From the NCBI RefSeq assembly GCF_002915575.1, contig NZ_PQGD01000001.1, positions 366,844-430,843 on the forward strand: DNA of 64,000 bases. Direction: 5' to 3'. The translations under genes and the position numbers were made by a program. Each line of letters starts with the position of its first letter. Within the stretch, counting starts at the first letter, position 1. The notes beneath the pieces were generated by a model. It did no database searches. It saw only the letters and a program-made list of their open reading frames with translations, and was not told the origin of the DNA. The DNA comes from Superficieibacter electus (GTDB lineage: Bacteria > Pseudomonadota > Gammaproteobacteria > Enterobacterales > Enterobacteriaceae). Of this stretch, positions 1 through 7,922 are shown piece after piece.

Positions 1-2
1 GC

Positions 3-707
3 CCTTTTCGAAACATCATCGCCCGCTACGGCCCACAGCAGGGGCCGGTCATAATCATCGGCGCACATTATGATTCCGTTGCACATGACGACGGCGATAT
101 GATGCATTACACGCCAGGCGCGGACGACAACGCCAGCGGCGTCGCAGGTTTGCTCGAACTTGCGCGTCTGCTGCAACATGCGCGGCTAAACACCGGTGTC
201 GAACTGGTGGCCTATGCATCAGAGGAACCGCCCTTTTTTCGCAGCGATGAAATGGGCAGCGCGGTCCATGCCAGCGCGTTACAGCGGCCGGTAACGTTAA
301 TGATAGCGCTGGAAATGATCGGTTATTACAACTCACGCCCCGACAGCCAGCGCTATCCCTTTTCCGCACTCAGCGCGTTATATCCCGATCGCGGCGATTT
401 TATTGCGGTGGTGGGCCGCCTGAGTGATATCAGCGCGGCACGGAAGGTAAAAGCAGCGTTATCAGGAACTGAAGCATTGCCCGTCTATTCCATTAATGCG
501 CCGCAATGGCTACCCGGCATCGATTTTTCCGATCATATGAATTACTGGCGTCAGGGCATCAGTGCGGTGATGGTGACCGATACGGCATTCTACCGCAATA
601 CGGAATATCATCAGCCCGGAGATACCGCCGACCGTCTGGATTACCGGAAAATGGCAAAAGTGATTGAGGGCATTTTTGTGCTGCTGGCCAATGACAAAGA
701 TAAATAA
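3..707 (+). CDS. yfbL: YfbL-like M28 family zinc peptidase, 3' part only
   Basis: The reading frame is open from the first bases of the window, so the start lies outside and only about 234 C-terminal residues are seen. The metal-site motifs of M28 aminopeptidases are present in order: GAHYDS (His and Asp), GADDNASG (bridging Asp), an EE pair in the segment SEEPPF (catalytic and metal-binding Glu), and a late His in EYHQPGD. The family consists of di-zinc exopeptidases, usually exported. The signal peptide expected at the N-terminus cannot be checked here. In E. coli yfbL lies in the yfbK-yfbP group upstream of nuoN on the same side as here, which supports the name. The substrate is unknown. 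Confidence 0.85.
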   Translation, partial: PFRNIIARYGPQQGPVIIIGAHYDSVAHDDGDMMHYTPGADDNASGVAGLLELARLLQHARLNTGVELVAYASEEPPFFRSDEMGSAVHASALQRPVTLMIALEMIGYYNSRPDSQRYPFSALSALYPDRGDFIAVVGRLSDISAARKVKAALSGTEALPVYSINAPQWLPGIDFSDHMNYWRQGISAVMVTDTAFYRNTEYHQPGDTADRLDYRKMAKVIEGIFVLLANDKDK

Positions 708-747
708 ATTTTTTGATAAAAAACAGAAATGTAATCATTAGAGTGTG

Positions 748-1278
748 ATGAACAGGATGAAAATATATTACACAAATCCATTTATTTTAGGATTGTCTGC
801 TTTTCTGACACAAACACACTTATCTATTGTCCGTGGCATGGATGCCTGGGATGAGTTGAGAGACTATCTTTCTGAACGGGAAACACTTAACATTATTGAT
901 ACTCTTCTGAATGCAAGTCAGAGGAAAAAGTATGAAAAACCGCCCTCCTGCCTGCAAAAAGTATTTTATACCCTCAGAAAAAAACAGTATATCACCTCTC
1001 AGGAATGGACGTTTTTGTGCGAGCAATTAGAAAGAACACGAGCAATTCTACTCAATCCCACTCCTGGCAGAGATGAGGTTATTGATGTACGAATGAAACT
1101 TTGCGATCTATCGCTGTTAATAGAGAGGAGAGTTGCAGCAAACGCCACTATACGGAAAATAGCCAGGCGTGTTGAACATTTTTATCAGGCTGACTTTATA
1201 GTTCACTATGAGATACAACAAATTACCGGAATTGTGAATGGTTATATGAAGGTGCGCGACAATGAAACTCTATGGTGA
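748..1278 (+). CDS. Uncharacterised 176-residue protein
   Basis: I do not recognise this protein. It is rich in Leu, Arg and Glu, probably mostly helical and soluble; the N-terminal stretch NPFILGLSAFL is too short for a confident membrane segment. The base composition is visibly more AT-rich than the neighbours, which suggests a separately acquired gene. Possible starts are GTG at 745, ATG at 748 and ATG at 757. I chose 748 because a weak GAG lies 4 bases upstream, but no start has a strong ribosome-binding site. The gene follows yfbL by about 40 bases and may be cotranscribed with it. It occupies the place where other enterobacteria carry varied small yfb genes. Confidence 0.55.
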   Translation: MNRMKIYYTNPFILGLSAFLTQTHLSIVRGMDAWDELRDYLSERETLNIIDTLLNASQRKKYEKPPSCLQKVFYTLRKKQYITSQEWTFLCEQLERTRAILLNPTPGRDEVIDVRMKLCDLSLLIERRVAANATIRKIARRVEHFYQADFIVHYEIQQITGIVNGYMKVRDNETLW

Positions 1279-1375
1279 GGTAGCATTAACTTACAGGCAA
1301 ATGTTTGATGATCATGGCGGCATTGTTGATAACTGCCTTAGATTCAGTACAATTAAATTCAGCCATTTCATATGA
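1262..1375 (+). CDS. Possible 37-residue ORF, perhaps a gene relic
   Basis: An ATG at 1262 opens a 37-codon frame ending in TGA at 1373-1375. It overlaps the 3' end of the preceding unknown gene by 17 bases and stops 10 bases before the yfbP start. The product starts MKLYGEVALTYRQ and has no hydrophobic segment. It could be a small coupled protein or the truncated start of a lost gene. No strong ribosome-binding site is visible. I see no family match. Confidence 0.25.
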   Translation: MKLYGEVALTYRQMFDDHGGIVDNCLRFSTIKFSHFI

Positions 1376-1385
1376 GGGATCGTTT

Positions 1386-2234
1386 ATGAAACTTCCTCCA
1401 TTATCCCATTCTTTGTCCATTGAAATCGATACCCTTTGTGCTGGTCCTTTCCCGCCATGTGGCTTTCTCCCCCTTAACGAAGGAGCCCTGGGCAATGGCG
1501 ACTGTTTTGGCTTGTACTGGCTGTTAGGTAAAGAAAATAACGATCCCATTATTTGTGAGCTGTATCATGATGAATGGCGCTTAGTGCCTGCGTTTTCCAG
1601 CGTAGCAAAATTTCGTGAATGGCTGAATGTTAATGATGATGATCCCTGGGAAAATAATATTGAGATTGACGATCGACATTTCGCCCCTGCCCATTTTACG
1701 CTTGCCAAAAAATATCTGGCCACAGGAGATTTGGATCACGCCCTGCCCCATTTAATCAACGCCACAACAAAATTGCCAGAAGTCAGTGAGTACTGGTTAA
1801 CCCTCGCTGGCCAGTATCGTCGGTGCCGGGAAGACATTGCCGCCGCTGAAGCCGCGCTTAACGCCTGGCTAAGTAACTGGGCCTTCGGCATGCCAGACAA
1901 TAAAGTGATTCAGATGCTCACGCAGGCCGCGAAGCTACCTGAATTTCGCGAAGATCCGGTTGTGCGCAGAATTGCTGCAAAAGAAATGGATCTGAACTTT
2001 GGTGGCGTTAAAGAAAATAGCAATTACCTGATGATGCAAGACTGTATTGACGTGTATTTTGCTCAGAATAAACCACTGTTAGCATTAGCGTTACTACAAA
2101 ATTATGCCTATCTCATGACAGGTGAGACCACTGCTTTTCAGGAACGATATGGCTTTAATTTGAATGAATGGCGGATCAACTTCAGCCAACTGTGTTCTGT
2201 GCATCTGAACGATCCGCGTTGTGATGCTGAATAA
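1386..2234 (+). CDS. yfbP: YfbP, TPR-like domain protein
   Basis: The protein of 282 residues matches the E. coli YfbP pattern I recall in sequence and length. The N-terminal part (about residues 1-85) contains LGNGDCFGLYWLLGKEN and a following YHDEWRLVPAFSS, reminiscent of SUKH/SMI1-type domains. Residues about 90-190 form TPR-like helix pairs (AHFTLAKKYLATGDLDHALPHL, then SEYWLTLAGQYRR). The frame is open 27 codons further upstream, but ATG 1386 has a GAGGG box at 1374-1378 with 7-base spacing and gives the E. coli length. No signal peptide is seen, so it is probably cytoplasmic. Function is unknown; a SUKH-like fold would fit an immunity or scaffold role, which is inference. Confidence 0.85.
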   Translation: MKLPPLSHSLSIEIDTLCAGPFPPCGFLPLNEGALGNGDCFGLYWLLGKENNDPIICELYHDEWRLVPAFSSVAKFREWLNVNDDDPWENNIEIDDRHFAPAHFTLAKKYLATGDLDHALPHLINATTKLPEVSEYWLTLAGQYRRCREDIAAAEAALNAWLSNWAFGMPDNKVIQMLTQAAKLPEFREDPVVRRIAAKEMDLNFGGVKENSNYLMMQDCIDVYFAQNKPLLALALLQNYAYLMTGETTAFQERYGFNLNEWRINFSQLCSVHLNDPRCDAE

Positions 2235-2311
2235 ATTCACAGTAGATCCCGATTATTTTATCTCGCTATTGCGCCAGAAAGAGACGCAATAGCGTACAAC
2301 CAATCTACTAG

Positions 2312-3028
2312 TCAGCGATCCTGATGACAGCCTGGAAACACATCAAGATTGTTTTTAGCCAGCGTCAGCAGGGCGTCATCAATAGCGCATTCCTGCTGAT
2401 AATATTGCGCTTCAAGCGTCTTATATTGCTCATCCCGGCAAATTATCTGATGTGCTTTGTTGCCATATATCGCTAAAAGCGCGTCATAACGTTTCTTTGC
2501 AGCCAGCACGGTTTCCGCCACGTCATGTAACTCCAGCAGGGTTAATTGATCGCAATACGCTGTCAGGTCAAAGAACAGCGCGCAGGGAAACCCCTCCCAG
2601 CCGGCGTAATTTCGCCATTCCCAAATCAGCATAAAACAATGCAACACTGGCGGCAGATGTTTAAGATCGTCTTCGTTAAACCAGTAGTGGCGATTAAGCT
2701 GCCACTCAAATTCAATGGCTAAAGCAATCTTATCTTGCGCGTCAGTTGCGTTTTTATTTTTTAGAAGAATCAATTCGGTCAGGGTATAGCGTTGTTGTTC
2801 AATGTATCTGAGGGCGCGGGCGATATCATATTCGGTCAGAAGCAGGAGTCGTTCAGCCTCCTGACTGGTGACCTGTGCTTTATTCACCAATACCGCAGCT
2901 TGTTGGGCACGAAAGCAGGCGACGGCAGCGGCGACGTCGCCTTTGGTACTGCTTAATAATCGCTGAGCAGCTTTAATGCCGACGGGGATACGTTCCCTTA
3001 AATGCGCAATCTCAGTCAACCATTCCAT
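2312..3028 (-). CDS. yfbN: YfbN, uncharacterised cytoplasmic protein
   Basis: 238 residues, the length I recall for E. coli YfbN, starting MEWLTEIAHLRERIPVG and sharing stretches such as RYTLTELIL and LPPVL. Residues about 15-85 contain two UBA-like helical units (IKAAQRLLSSTKGDVAAAVACF and TSQEAERLLLLTEYDIARAL), resembling the EF-Ts/NAC-type UBA pattern of an alpha-helical hairpin with an Asp-Ile/Val-Ala turn. The rest is helical with many aromatic residues. No catalytic motif is visible. It is convergent with yfbP, 77 bases away, and lies 16 bases downstream of a small membrane protein gene, so the two are likely one transcript. Function is unknown. Confidence 0.85.
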   Translation of the reverse strand: MEWLTEIAHLRERIPVGIKAAQRLLSSTKGDVAAAVACFRAQQAAVLVNKAQVTSQEAERLLLLTEYDIARALRYIEQQRYTLTELILLKNKNATDAQDKIALAIEFEWQLNRHYWFNEDDLKHLPPVLHCFMLIWEWRNYAGWEGFPCALFFDLTAYCDQLTLLELHDVAETVLAAKKRYDALLAIYGNKAHQIICRDEQYKTLEAQYYQQECAIDDALLTLAKNNLDVFPGCHQDR

Positions 3029-3044
3029 TTATTGATTCCCTGTA

Positions 3045-3182
3045 TCATAGCACCTGCGCCAGCTGGCGCAGAAAAACCCGAATCTCATCACGTAATGTTT
3101 CATCCACCAGGCTAACCCAGAGCAAAAACAGTAGCGTCACCAGCGTCAGTATCAGCCATTTTTTCCTTTTACAATGCGACAT
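3045..3182 (-). CDS. 45-residue single-span membrane protein upstream of yfbN
   Basis: An ATG at 3182 (reading leftward) begins a 45-codon frame ending TGA at 3047-3045. A strong ribosome-binding site (AGGAAG) lies 2-8 bases before the ATG. The product has a basic N-terminus (CKRKK), one hydrophobic helix at about residues 9-25 (WLILTLVTLLFLLWVSL) and an amphipathic charged tail ending in LRQLAQVL, so it should be an inner-membrane protein with its N-terminus in the cytoplasm. The stop is 16 bases before the yfbN start, which suggests cotranscription. Size, charge pattern and spacing all look like a genuine small membrane protein; I do not know a named family. Confidence 0.6.
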   Translation of the reverse strand: MSHCKRKKWLILTLVTLLFLLWVSLVDETLRDEIRVFLRQLAQVL

Positions 3183-3364
3183 ACTCTTCCTGATTTCGCC
3201 CGCCGGGCAACAAGCCATTGTTGACGTTAACTTAGCGCAAAAAGGTATACAGGACTACGGCAGTTACGCTGATGAGCTGACTTTTTAACAGCGCAAATCA
3301 ATTCACCGCCAGGGCGCATAGCATAGACTTAACAACATCGGCTCCATGTAAAAGAGACAATGCA

Positions 3365-3442
3365 ATGGGAATGATTGCTCGTTATGTCAAATCAATGACA
3401 CCTCAGCTCAAACAGATACGGGCAGCGGGCCGGGAAAAGTAA
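3365..3442 (+). pseudogene. yfbM: Probable 5' stub of a yfbM-like (DUF1877) gene
   Basis: The 25-codon frame starting ATG at 3365 encodes MGMIARYVKSMTPQLKQIRA and stops at TAA 3440-3442. DUF1877 proteins, including E. coli YfbM (which begins MGMIGYFAEI), open with this MGMI plus aromatic plus 'xxPxxLxxL' pattern. A purine-rich box (AAGAGA) precedes the ATG. E. coli yfbM lies between yfbL and yfbN, so the place fits. The rest of a roughly 160-codon gene is absent. This call rests on a short N-terminal match only. Confidence 0.4.
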
Positions 3443-3510
3443 CGGACAGCTGTCCTGGTAGTGCTACAATATCTCACTGGTTAATAACCTATCATACGCG
3501 TGCTATCATA

Positions 3511-4497
3511 ATGCGAATAAACATAAAAAATTTCTATGAAGATAAACTTTTCAGCACCACCAATTGCATCGCTGACAATACCTTTGTTTTTGACTGCGAG
3601 CGGAATATCTATTTGGTTACGGACAATGGAGAATTGCAGTCATCCGGTTTCTTTCATTCACAAGTACAATTAACGGACCCAAAAATTGCTTTCCATCCAG
3701 CAAAATTTCAGGCAGTCACTATCCTGGAGACGGGTGATCTGGCTTTATGTGATTTTAACGGTAATATTATCTGGCAAGCACCTGGAAATTTTGAGGTGGT
3801 ATGCTGCACTGACGGTGGAGAAAAAAGCTGGACGCTTGAGCGAATAAATGAAGAACTGGTTAACATAACCTTATTTGCCACCGCCAGCGGCCAACTACTC
3901 GCCACCCTGCAACTGGCAGACGAAATTTATGATAGCGTCTTACGACTTGCAGATATACCCGCCAGCGCATCGCTGCTGCTTGAATTTGCAGGAGGTCAGG
4001 ATGGCATTTCGGTAGTGGAGCTAACGTTTAAGGAACAATACCTCCACAGCCGGGAATTGTTCCCCGGCAATTCTTATATATTACCAGCGATCACACCTGA
4101 TAATACGAGAATACTCACCCTGGAAAATGATAAGCAAACCTACGCCGTTTTCCGCTGGCCGCAGCTCGACTTGATATCACATCAGGAAAGCCAGGTTTCT
4201 GATAATGACAACGTGATCCCCGGATACGATCTTATTTATCTGAGAGATAATCTGGCAATCACACAGAACGCTGTTAACGAATATTTTTTATTCAATCCGC
4301 TCACGATGACAAGGCTTGAACAAATCCATTTTTACAAAGCGCTCCTGACCACCGAAAAGCAACATGACGCTACTCCGTTAGACATTTCTTCTCTGACACG
4401 AGTGGGCCGTTTTCTCGCGGCCAGTGTCGTAGAGGGTGAAAAAAGACGTACGTTATGCCTGCTGAACGAAGCAGATTTCATTCATCCGCTACTATAA
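3511..4497 (+). CDS. Uncharacterised 328-residue protein, beta-rich
   Basis: I do not recognise this protein. It is dominated by short beta-strand-like segments with Asn/Gly/Asp turns (for example NGELQSSGFF, DLALCDFNGNIIWQAPGNFEVVCC, TRILTLENDKQTYAVFRWP), which suggests a beta-propeller similar to WD40- or Kelch-like folds without a clear repeat signature. No signal peptide and no membrane span are seen. The ATG at 3511 has no obvious ribosome-binding site. The gene is more AT-rich than nuo and ends 34 bases before a hairpin shared with the end of the nuo operon. A beta-propeller role is inference. Confidence 0.6.
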   Translation: MRINIKNFYEDKLFSTTNCIADNTFVFDCERNIYLVTDNGELQSSGFFHSQVQLTDPKIAFHPAKFQAVTILETGDLALCDFNGNIIWQAPGNFEVVCCTDGGEKSWTLERINEELVNITLFATASGQLLATLQLADEIYDSVLRLADIPASASLLLEFAGGQDGISVVELTFKEQYLHSRELFPGNSYILPAITPDNTRILTLENDKQTYAVFRWPQLDLISHQESQVSDNDNVIPGYDLIYLRDNLAITQNAVNEYFLFNPLTMTRLEQIHFYKALLTTEKQHDATPLDISSLTRVGRFLAASVVEGEKRRTLCLLNEADFIHPLL

Positions 4498-4530
4498 TCG
4501 CCATCTCTTTCATCTCTTAACAGACGTAAA

Positions 4531-4555
4531 AAAGCCGCTGGAACTCAGCGGCTTT
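4531..4555 (-). terminator. Hairpin terminator, second of two after nuoN
   Basis: Ten-base arms (aaagccgctg at 4531-4540 and cagcggcttt at 4546-4555) with a 5-base loop. The minus-strand transcript runs from the stem into a U tract, so it can end nuo messages that pass the first terminator. It may also slow the convergent gene ending at 4497. Confidence 0.65.
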
Positions 4556-4560
4556 CGAGG

Positions 4561-4728
4561 TTGATGGCCAATCTGTTTCCTACTATGTTCGCCGTTTTGC
4601 CGGGTGGCGGCTTCGCCTTACCCGGCCTGCGAAAAGCATTAATATCAATACGTTATGCGTAACCCGTAGGCCTGTGCAAGCGAAGCGCCGCCAGGCATGA
4701 TGGCACGGTTTACCGCCTGTCAGCAGCC
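4561..4728. repeat. 168-bp dispersed repeat with paired REP units, copy A
   Basis: This stretch is nearly the reverse complement of 31791-31957. The core holds two REP-like palindromes: gccgggtggcggcttcgcc...acccggcctgc, and aggcctgtgcaagcgaagcgccgcc, joined by a linker with acgttatgcgtaacccg. This is the arrangement of a two-REP BIME. The similarity also extends about 30 bases beyond the REP units on each side, more than a plain BIME. It sits between two terminator hairpins, as does the other copy. Confidence 0.8.
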
Positions 4729-4731
4729 ATA

Positions 4732-4755
4732 AAAAAACCGCCGAAGCGGTTTTTT
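4732..4755 (-). terminator. Terminator of the nuo operon
   Basis: A perfect palindrome with ten-base arms (aaaaaaccgc / gcggtttttt) and a CGAA loop, eight bases after the nuoN stop. It is symmetrical and so may work in both directions. Confidence 0.8.
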
Positions 4756-4763
4756 ACTTTCAC

Positions 4764-6221
4764 TTACATCAGCGGTAATGCCCGCTGCACAATGCTAATC
4801 AGCGGCTGCGGCCAGACGCCGAGGATCAGTACCAGCAGCGCAGAAATCAACACCACAATCCCGCCGGCGCTGTACTGCCAGTTCGACGGCGCATCGCGGT
4901 TGAGTTTCTCCGGCGCACTCAGGTACAGACTCACCGCTACACGCAGGTAGTAGTACAGACCAATCGCCGAGCCAACAATCACCGCGCCCACCAGCCACCA
5001 CAGGTGTGCCTGCACACCGACCGCCAGCACATAGAACTTGCCGATAAAGCCCAGCGTCATTGGGATACCCGCCAGCGACAGCATCATTACCGTCATCACC
5101 GCCGCCAGAATCGGACGGTGCCAGAACAGGCCGCGATAGGAGAACAGCGACTCGGCATCCGGGCCACGATACGGGCTGGACATCAGGCTGACCACGCCAA
5201 ATGCGCCAAGGCTGCTGAACAGATAACCTGCCAGATAGACGCCTACCGCTTCCATCGACATCTCACCGCTTTGCAGGGCAATCAGTGCCACTAGCAGATA
5301 GCCAAGATGGGAAATGGAGGAGTAGCCGAGCAGACGTTTGATATTGGTCTGGCTCAGCGCCATCAGGTTACCGAAGATAATGGAAGCGAAGGCGATAATG
5401 CCCAGCACCACGCGAACCGCTTCACTGTCGCCTACCGGCGCATACAGGAACAGACGCATCACCACACCGAAGATGGCGATTTTGCTCGCCGTCGCCAGGA
5501 AGGTGGAGACCGGCGCAGGCGCGCCCTGGTAAACGTCCGGCGTCCACAGATGGAACGGCACCAGAGAGAGTTTAAAGCCAAGACCCACGATCATCAGGCC
5601 CAGGCCCGCCAGCAGCAGCGGCTCATGCAGCACCCCGTCGCCGAGGCTCTTACCGATGGCGAGGAACGACAGATTCCCGGTCTGTGCGTACACCAGCGCC
5701 ATACCGAACAGCAGGAATGACGACGCTGCGGCAGACAGAATAGTGTATTTGATGCTGGCTTCCAGCGAGCGTTTCTGGCGGAAAGCGTAGCCGACCAGGC
5801 CAAACAGCGGCAGGGAGATCAGCTCAATACCGAGGAACAGCGCCGCCAGGTGATTGGCATTTGCCAGTAAAATACCGCCCAGTGCGGCAATCAGCACCAG
5901 CAGGTAGAACTCTTCCTGGTTATCGTTGTAGCCTTCAAGCCACGGATAGGCAAAGGTACAGGTGGCGAGACTTGCCAGCAGGACCAGTCCGGTATACAGC
6001 ATGGCGTAGCCATCAACGCGCATCAGCGGCGTGACGTCCATTGCGCCCGCCTGGCCAACAAACCAGAGCGATACTAACGCGACATTCAGCCCAATGACCG
6101 ACAGTGTGGCATTGAGAAAATGATTACGTCGCCACGCAATGGAGAGCATCACGACCACCACCGTCAGACCGACGATTAGCAGCGGTAGCAGCGCAATCAG
6201 GTGTTGTGAAGTTATTGTCAT
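4764..6221 (-). CDS. nuoN: NADH:quinone oxidoreductase subunit N
   Basis: 485 residues, the same length as E. coli NuoN, and nearly identical over long stretches. It is one of three antiporter-like subunits (with L and M) of the complex I membrane arm in the inner membrane, thought to form a proton channel coupled to quinone reduction. About 14 hydrophobic segments are visible. The conserved charged residues of the antiporter core are present: Glu in [11 protein letters not shown], Lys in [11 protein letters not shown] and Lys in the [16 protein letters not shown] segment. It is the last gene of the operon, 6 bases after nuoM, and is followed by a strong palindromic terminator. Confidence 0.98.
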   Translation of the reverse strand: MTITSQHLIALLPLLIVGLTVVVVMLSIAWRRNHFLNATLSVIGLNVALVSLWFVGQAGAMDVTPLMRVDGYAMLYTGLVLLASLATCTFAYPWLEGYNDNQEEFYLLVLIAALGGILLANANHLAALFLGIELISLPLFGLVGYAFRQKRSLEASIKYTILSAAASSFLLFGMALVYAQTGNLSFLAIGKSLGDGVLHEPLLLAGLGLMIVGLGFKLSLVPFHLWTPDVYQGAPAPVSTFLATASKIAIFGVVMRLFLYAPVGDSEAVRVVLGIIAFASIIFGNLMALSQTNIKRLLGYSSISHLGYLLVALIALQSGEMSMEAVGVYLAGYLFSSLGAFGVVSLMSSPYRGPDAESLFSYRGLFWHRPILAAVMTVMMLSLAGIPMTLGFIGKFYVLAVGVQAHLWWLVGAVIVGSAIGLYYYLRVAVSLYLSAPEKLNRDAPSNWQYSAGGIVVLISALLVLILGVWPQPLISIVQRALPLM

Positions 6222-6227
6222 GGCGAT

Positions 6228-7757
6228 TTACGGCCTTGTAGTAGAAACAGAATTAACAAACCACTGCTGGATGTTGCTCATCGCTGAATGCGAGGTATCC
6301 AGAATCGGCTGAGGCCAGAAGCCCAGCAGTACCAGCAGCACAACCAATAGCAGAATGATAAACAGTTCGCGCAGCGACATCCCCGGCAGCTCCTGCGCAG
6401 CAATTTCGCTTTTTGCTTTACCAAAGTAAGCGCGGTGCAGCATTGCCAGTGAGTAAACTGAAGCAAAGACCAGACCGAAAGTCGAAATGACTGTAATCAC
6501 CGGAACGACCTTGTAGCTGCCGAACAGGATCATGAATTCGCCGACGAAGTTACCGGTGCCCGGCATGCCGAGCGTCGCTACTGCAAAGAACAGCGACATG
6601 GCAGGAAGCCATTTAATTTTGCTCCACAGACCGCCCATCATGCGCATGTCGCGGGTGTGCAGACGCTCGTAAAGCTGACCGCAGATGATGAACATCCCGG
6701 CGGCAGAAAGGCCGTGAGCAATCATCTGGATAACCGCACCCTGGTAAGCCAGCTGGCTACCGGTGTAAATCGCAATCAGCACAAAGCCCATGTGCGATAC
6801 CGAGGTGTAGGCAATCAGACGTTTGATATCCGTCTGGGCAAAGGCCATCCACGCGCCGTAGAAAATACCAATCACACCAAGCCACATGGCAATTGGGGCA
6901 AACTCCGCCGAGGCGTTCGGGAACAGCGGCAGGGAAAAACGCAGCAGACCGTAGGCCGCCGTTTTCAGCAGAATACCCGCCAGGTCAACGGAACCCGCCG
7001 TCGGTGCCTGCGAGTGCGCATCGGGTAACCAACCATGCAGCGGTACCACCGGCATTTTTACCGCAAACGCAATAAAGAAGCCCAGCATCAGCAGATATTC
7101 CACACCGTGAGACATCGGCGTTTTCATCAGCGCTTCGTAGTCAAACGTCCAGACACCGGTCGCGTTATAGTGTACAAAGACCAGCGCGAGGATAGCAATC
7201 AGCATCACCAAACCGCTTGCCTGGGTATAGATGAAGAACTTGGTCGCCGCCGAAATACGCGTCTTGCCGTCAGAGGCTTTATGACCCCAGAGTGCAATCA
7301 GGAAGTACATCGGCACCAGCATCATCTCCCAGAAGAAGAAGAACAGGAACATGTCGATGGCAAGGAACACGCCGATCACGCCGCCGAGTATCCACATCAG
7401 GTTGAGGTGGAAAAAGCCCTGATATTTTTCAATCTCACGCCAGGAGCAAAGCACCGCCAGCACGCCAAGCAGGCCGGTCAGGGCCACCATCAGCAGCGAC
7501 AGACCGTCAATCGCCAGATGGATGGAAATGCCAAAACGTGGTATCCACGGTAGCAAAAATTCTGACTGCCACTGCGGCAAACCGGCTGATTGGGTCAGAG
7601 AATAGCCGCCCTGCAACCACAGTTGCAGAGAGAGCAAAAACGTCAGTCCCATGGTAATCAGCGCGATCCAGCGCGGCACTTTCACGCCGAAGCGTTCGGT
7701 TTGCCAGCACAGGAAGCCGCCGATAAAGGGAATTAGTATTAGCCAGGGTAATAGCAT
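6228..7757 (-). CDS. nuoM: NADH:quinone oxidoreductase subunit M
   Basis: 509 residues, full length for E. coli NuoM. It is a membrane antiporter-like subunit of complex I, next to NuoL and NuoN in the distal arm. Key features visible: Glu in FFFWEMMLVPMYF, Lys in AFAVKMPVVPLHGWLPDAHSQAP, the AQTDIKRLIAYTSVSHMGF segment with its Lys, and a C-terminal HRAYFG. The gap to nuoL is 165 bases, unusually large within this operon, and contains a REP-type palindrome, so relative expression of M and N compared with the upstream genes may be modulated. The start ATG is the family's usual one (MLLPWLILIPF). Confidence 0.98.
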   Translation of the reverse strand: MLLPWLILIPFIGGFLCWQTERFGVKVPRWIALITMGLTFLLSLQLWLQGGYSLTQSAGLPQWQSEFLLPWIPRFGISIHLAIDGLSLLMVALTGLLGVLAVLCSWREIEKYQGFFHLNLMWILGGVIGVFLAIDMFLFFFFWEMMLVPMYFLIALWGHKASDGKTRISAATKFFIYTQASGLVMLIAILALVFVHYNATGVWTFDYEALMKTPMSHGVEYLLMLGFFIAFAVKMPVVPLHGWLPDAHSQAPTAGSVDLAGILLKTAAYGLLRFSLPLFPNASAEFAPIAMWLGVIGIFYGAWMAFAQTDIKRLIAYTSVSHMGFVLIAIYTGSQLAYQGAVIQMIAHGLSAAGMFIICGQLYERLHTRDMRMMGGLWSKIKWLPAMSLFFAVATLGMPGTGNFVGEFMILFGSYKVVPVITVISTFGLVFASVYSLAMLHRAYFGKAKSEIAAQELPGMSLRELFIILLLVVLLVLLGFWPQPILDTSHSAMSNIQQWFVNSVSTTRP

Positions 7758-7829
7758 GGCGATCTTTATTCCTTGTTAAAGTCTCGCAAGAGACCTGATT
7801 TTCAACGAATTCTCACAAAATTCACATGG

Positions 7830-7917
7830 GACTGTGGGACGTGATGCCCGGTGGCGCTGCGCTTACCGGGCCTGGTTTATAAAGCGCGGGTAAGCACAGC
7901 CCGACCATCCCACAGTC
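7830..7917. repeat. REP element between nuoL and nuoM inside a 10-bp inverted repeat
   Basis: A REP-like palindrome (gcccggtggcgctgcgcttaccgggcc, from about 7845) lies in the only long gap of the nuo operon. It is enclosed by perfect 10-base inverted repeats: gactgtggga at 7830-7839 and tcccacagtc at 7908-7917. The transcript could fold into a long stem here, a structure known to protect upstream mRNA or reduce downstream expression in other enterobacterial operons. Confidence 0.75.
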
Positions 7918-7922
7918 TCAAC

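Noticed and set aside
745-747. GTG start for the first unknown gene
   Set aside because: ATG 748 is adjacent and in the same frame; nothing favours the GTG.
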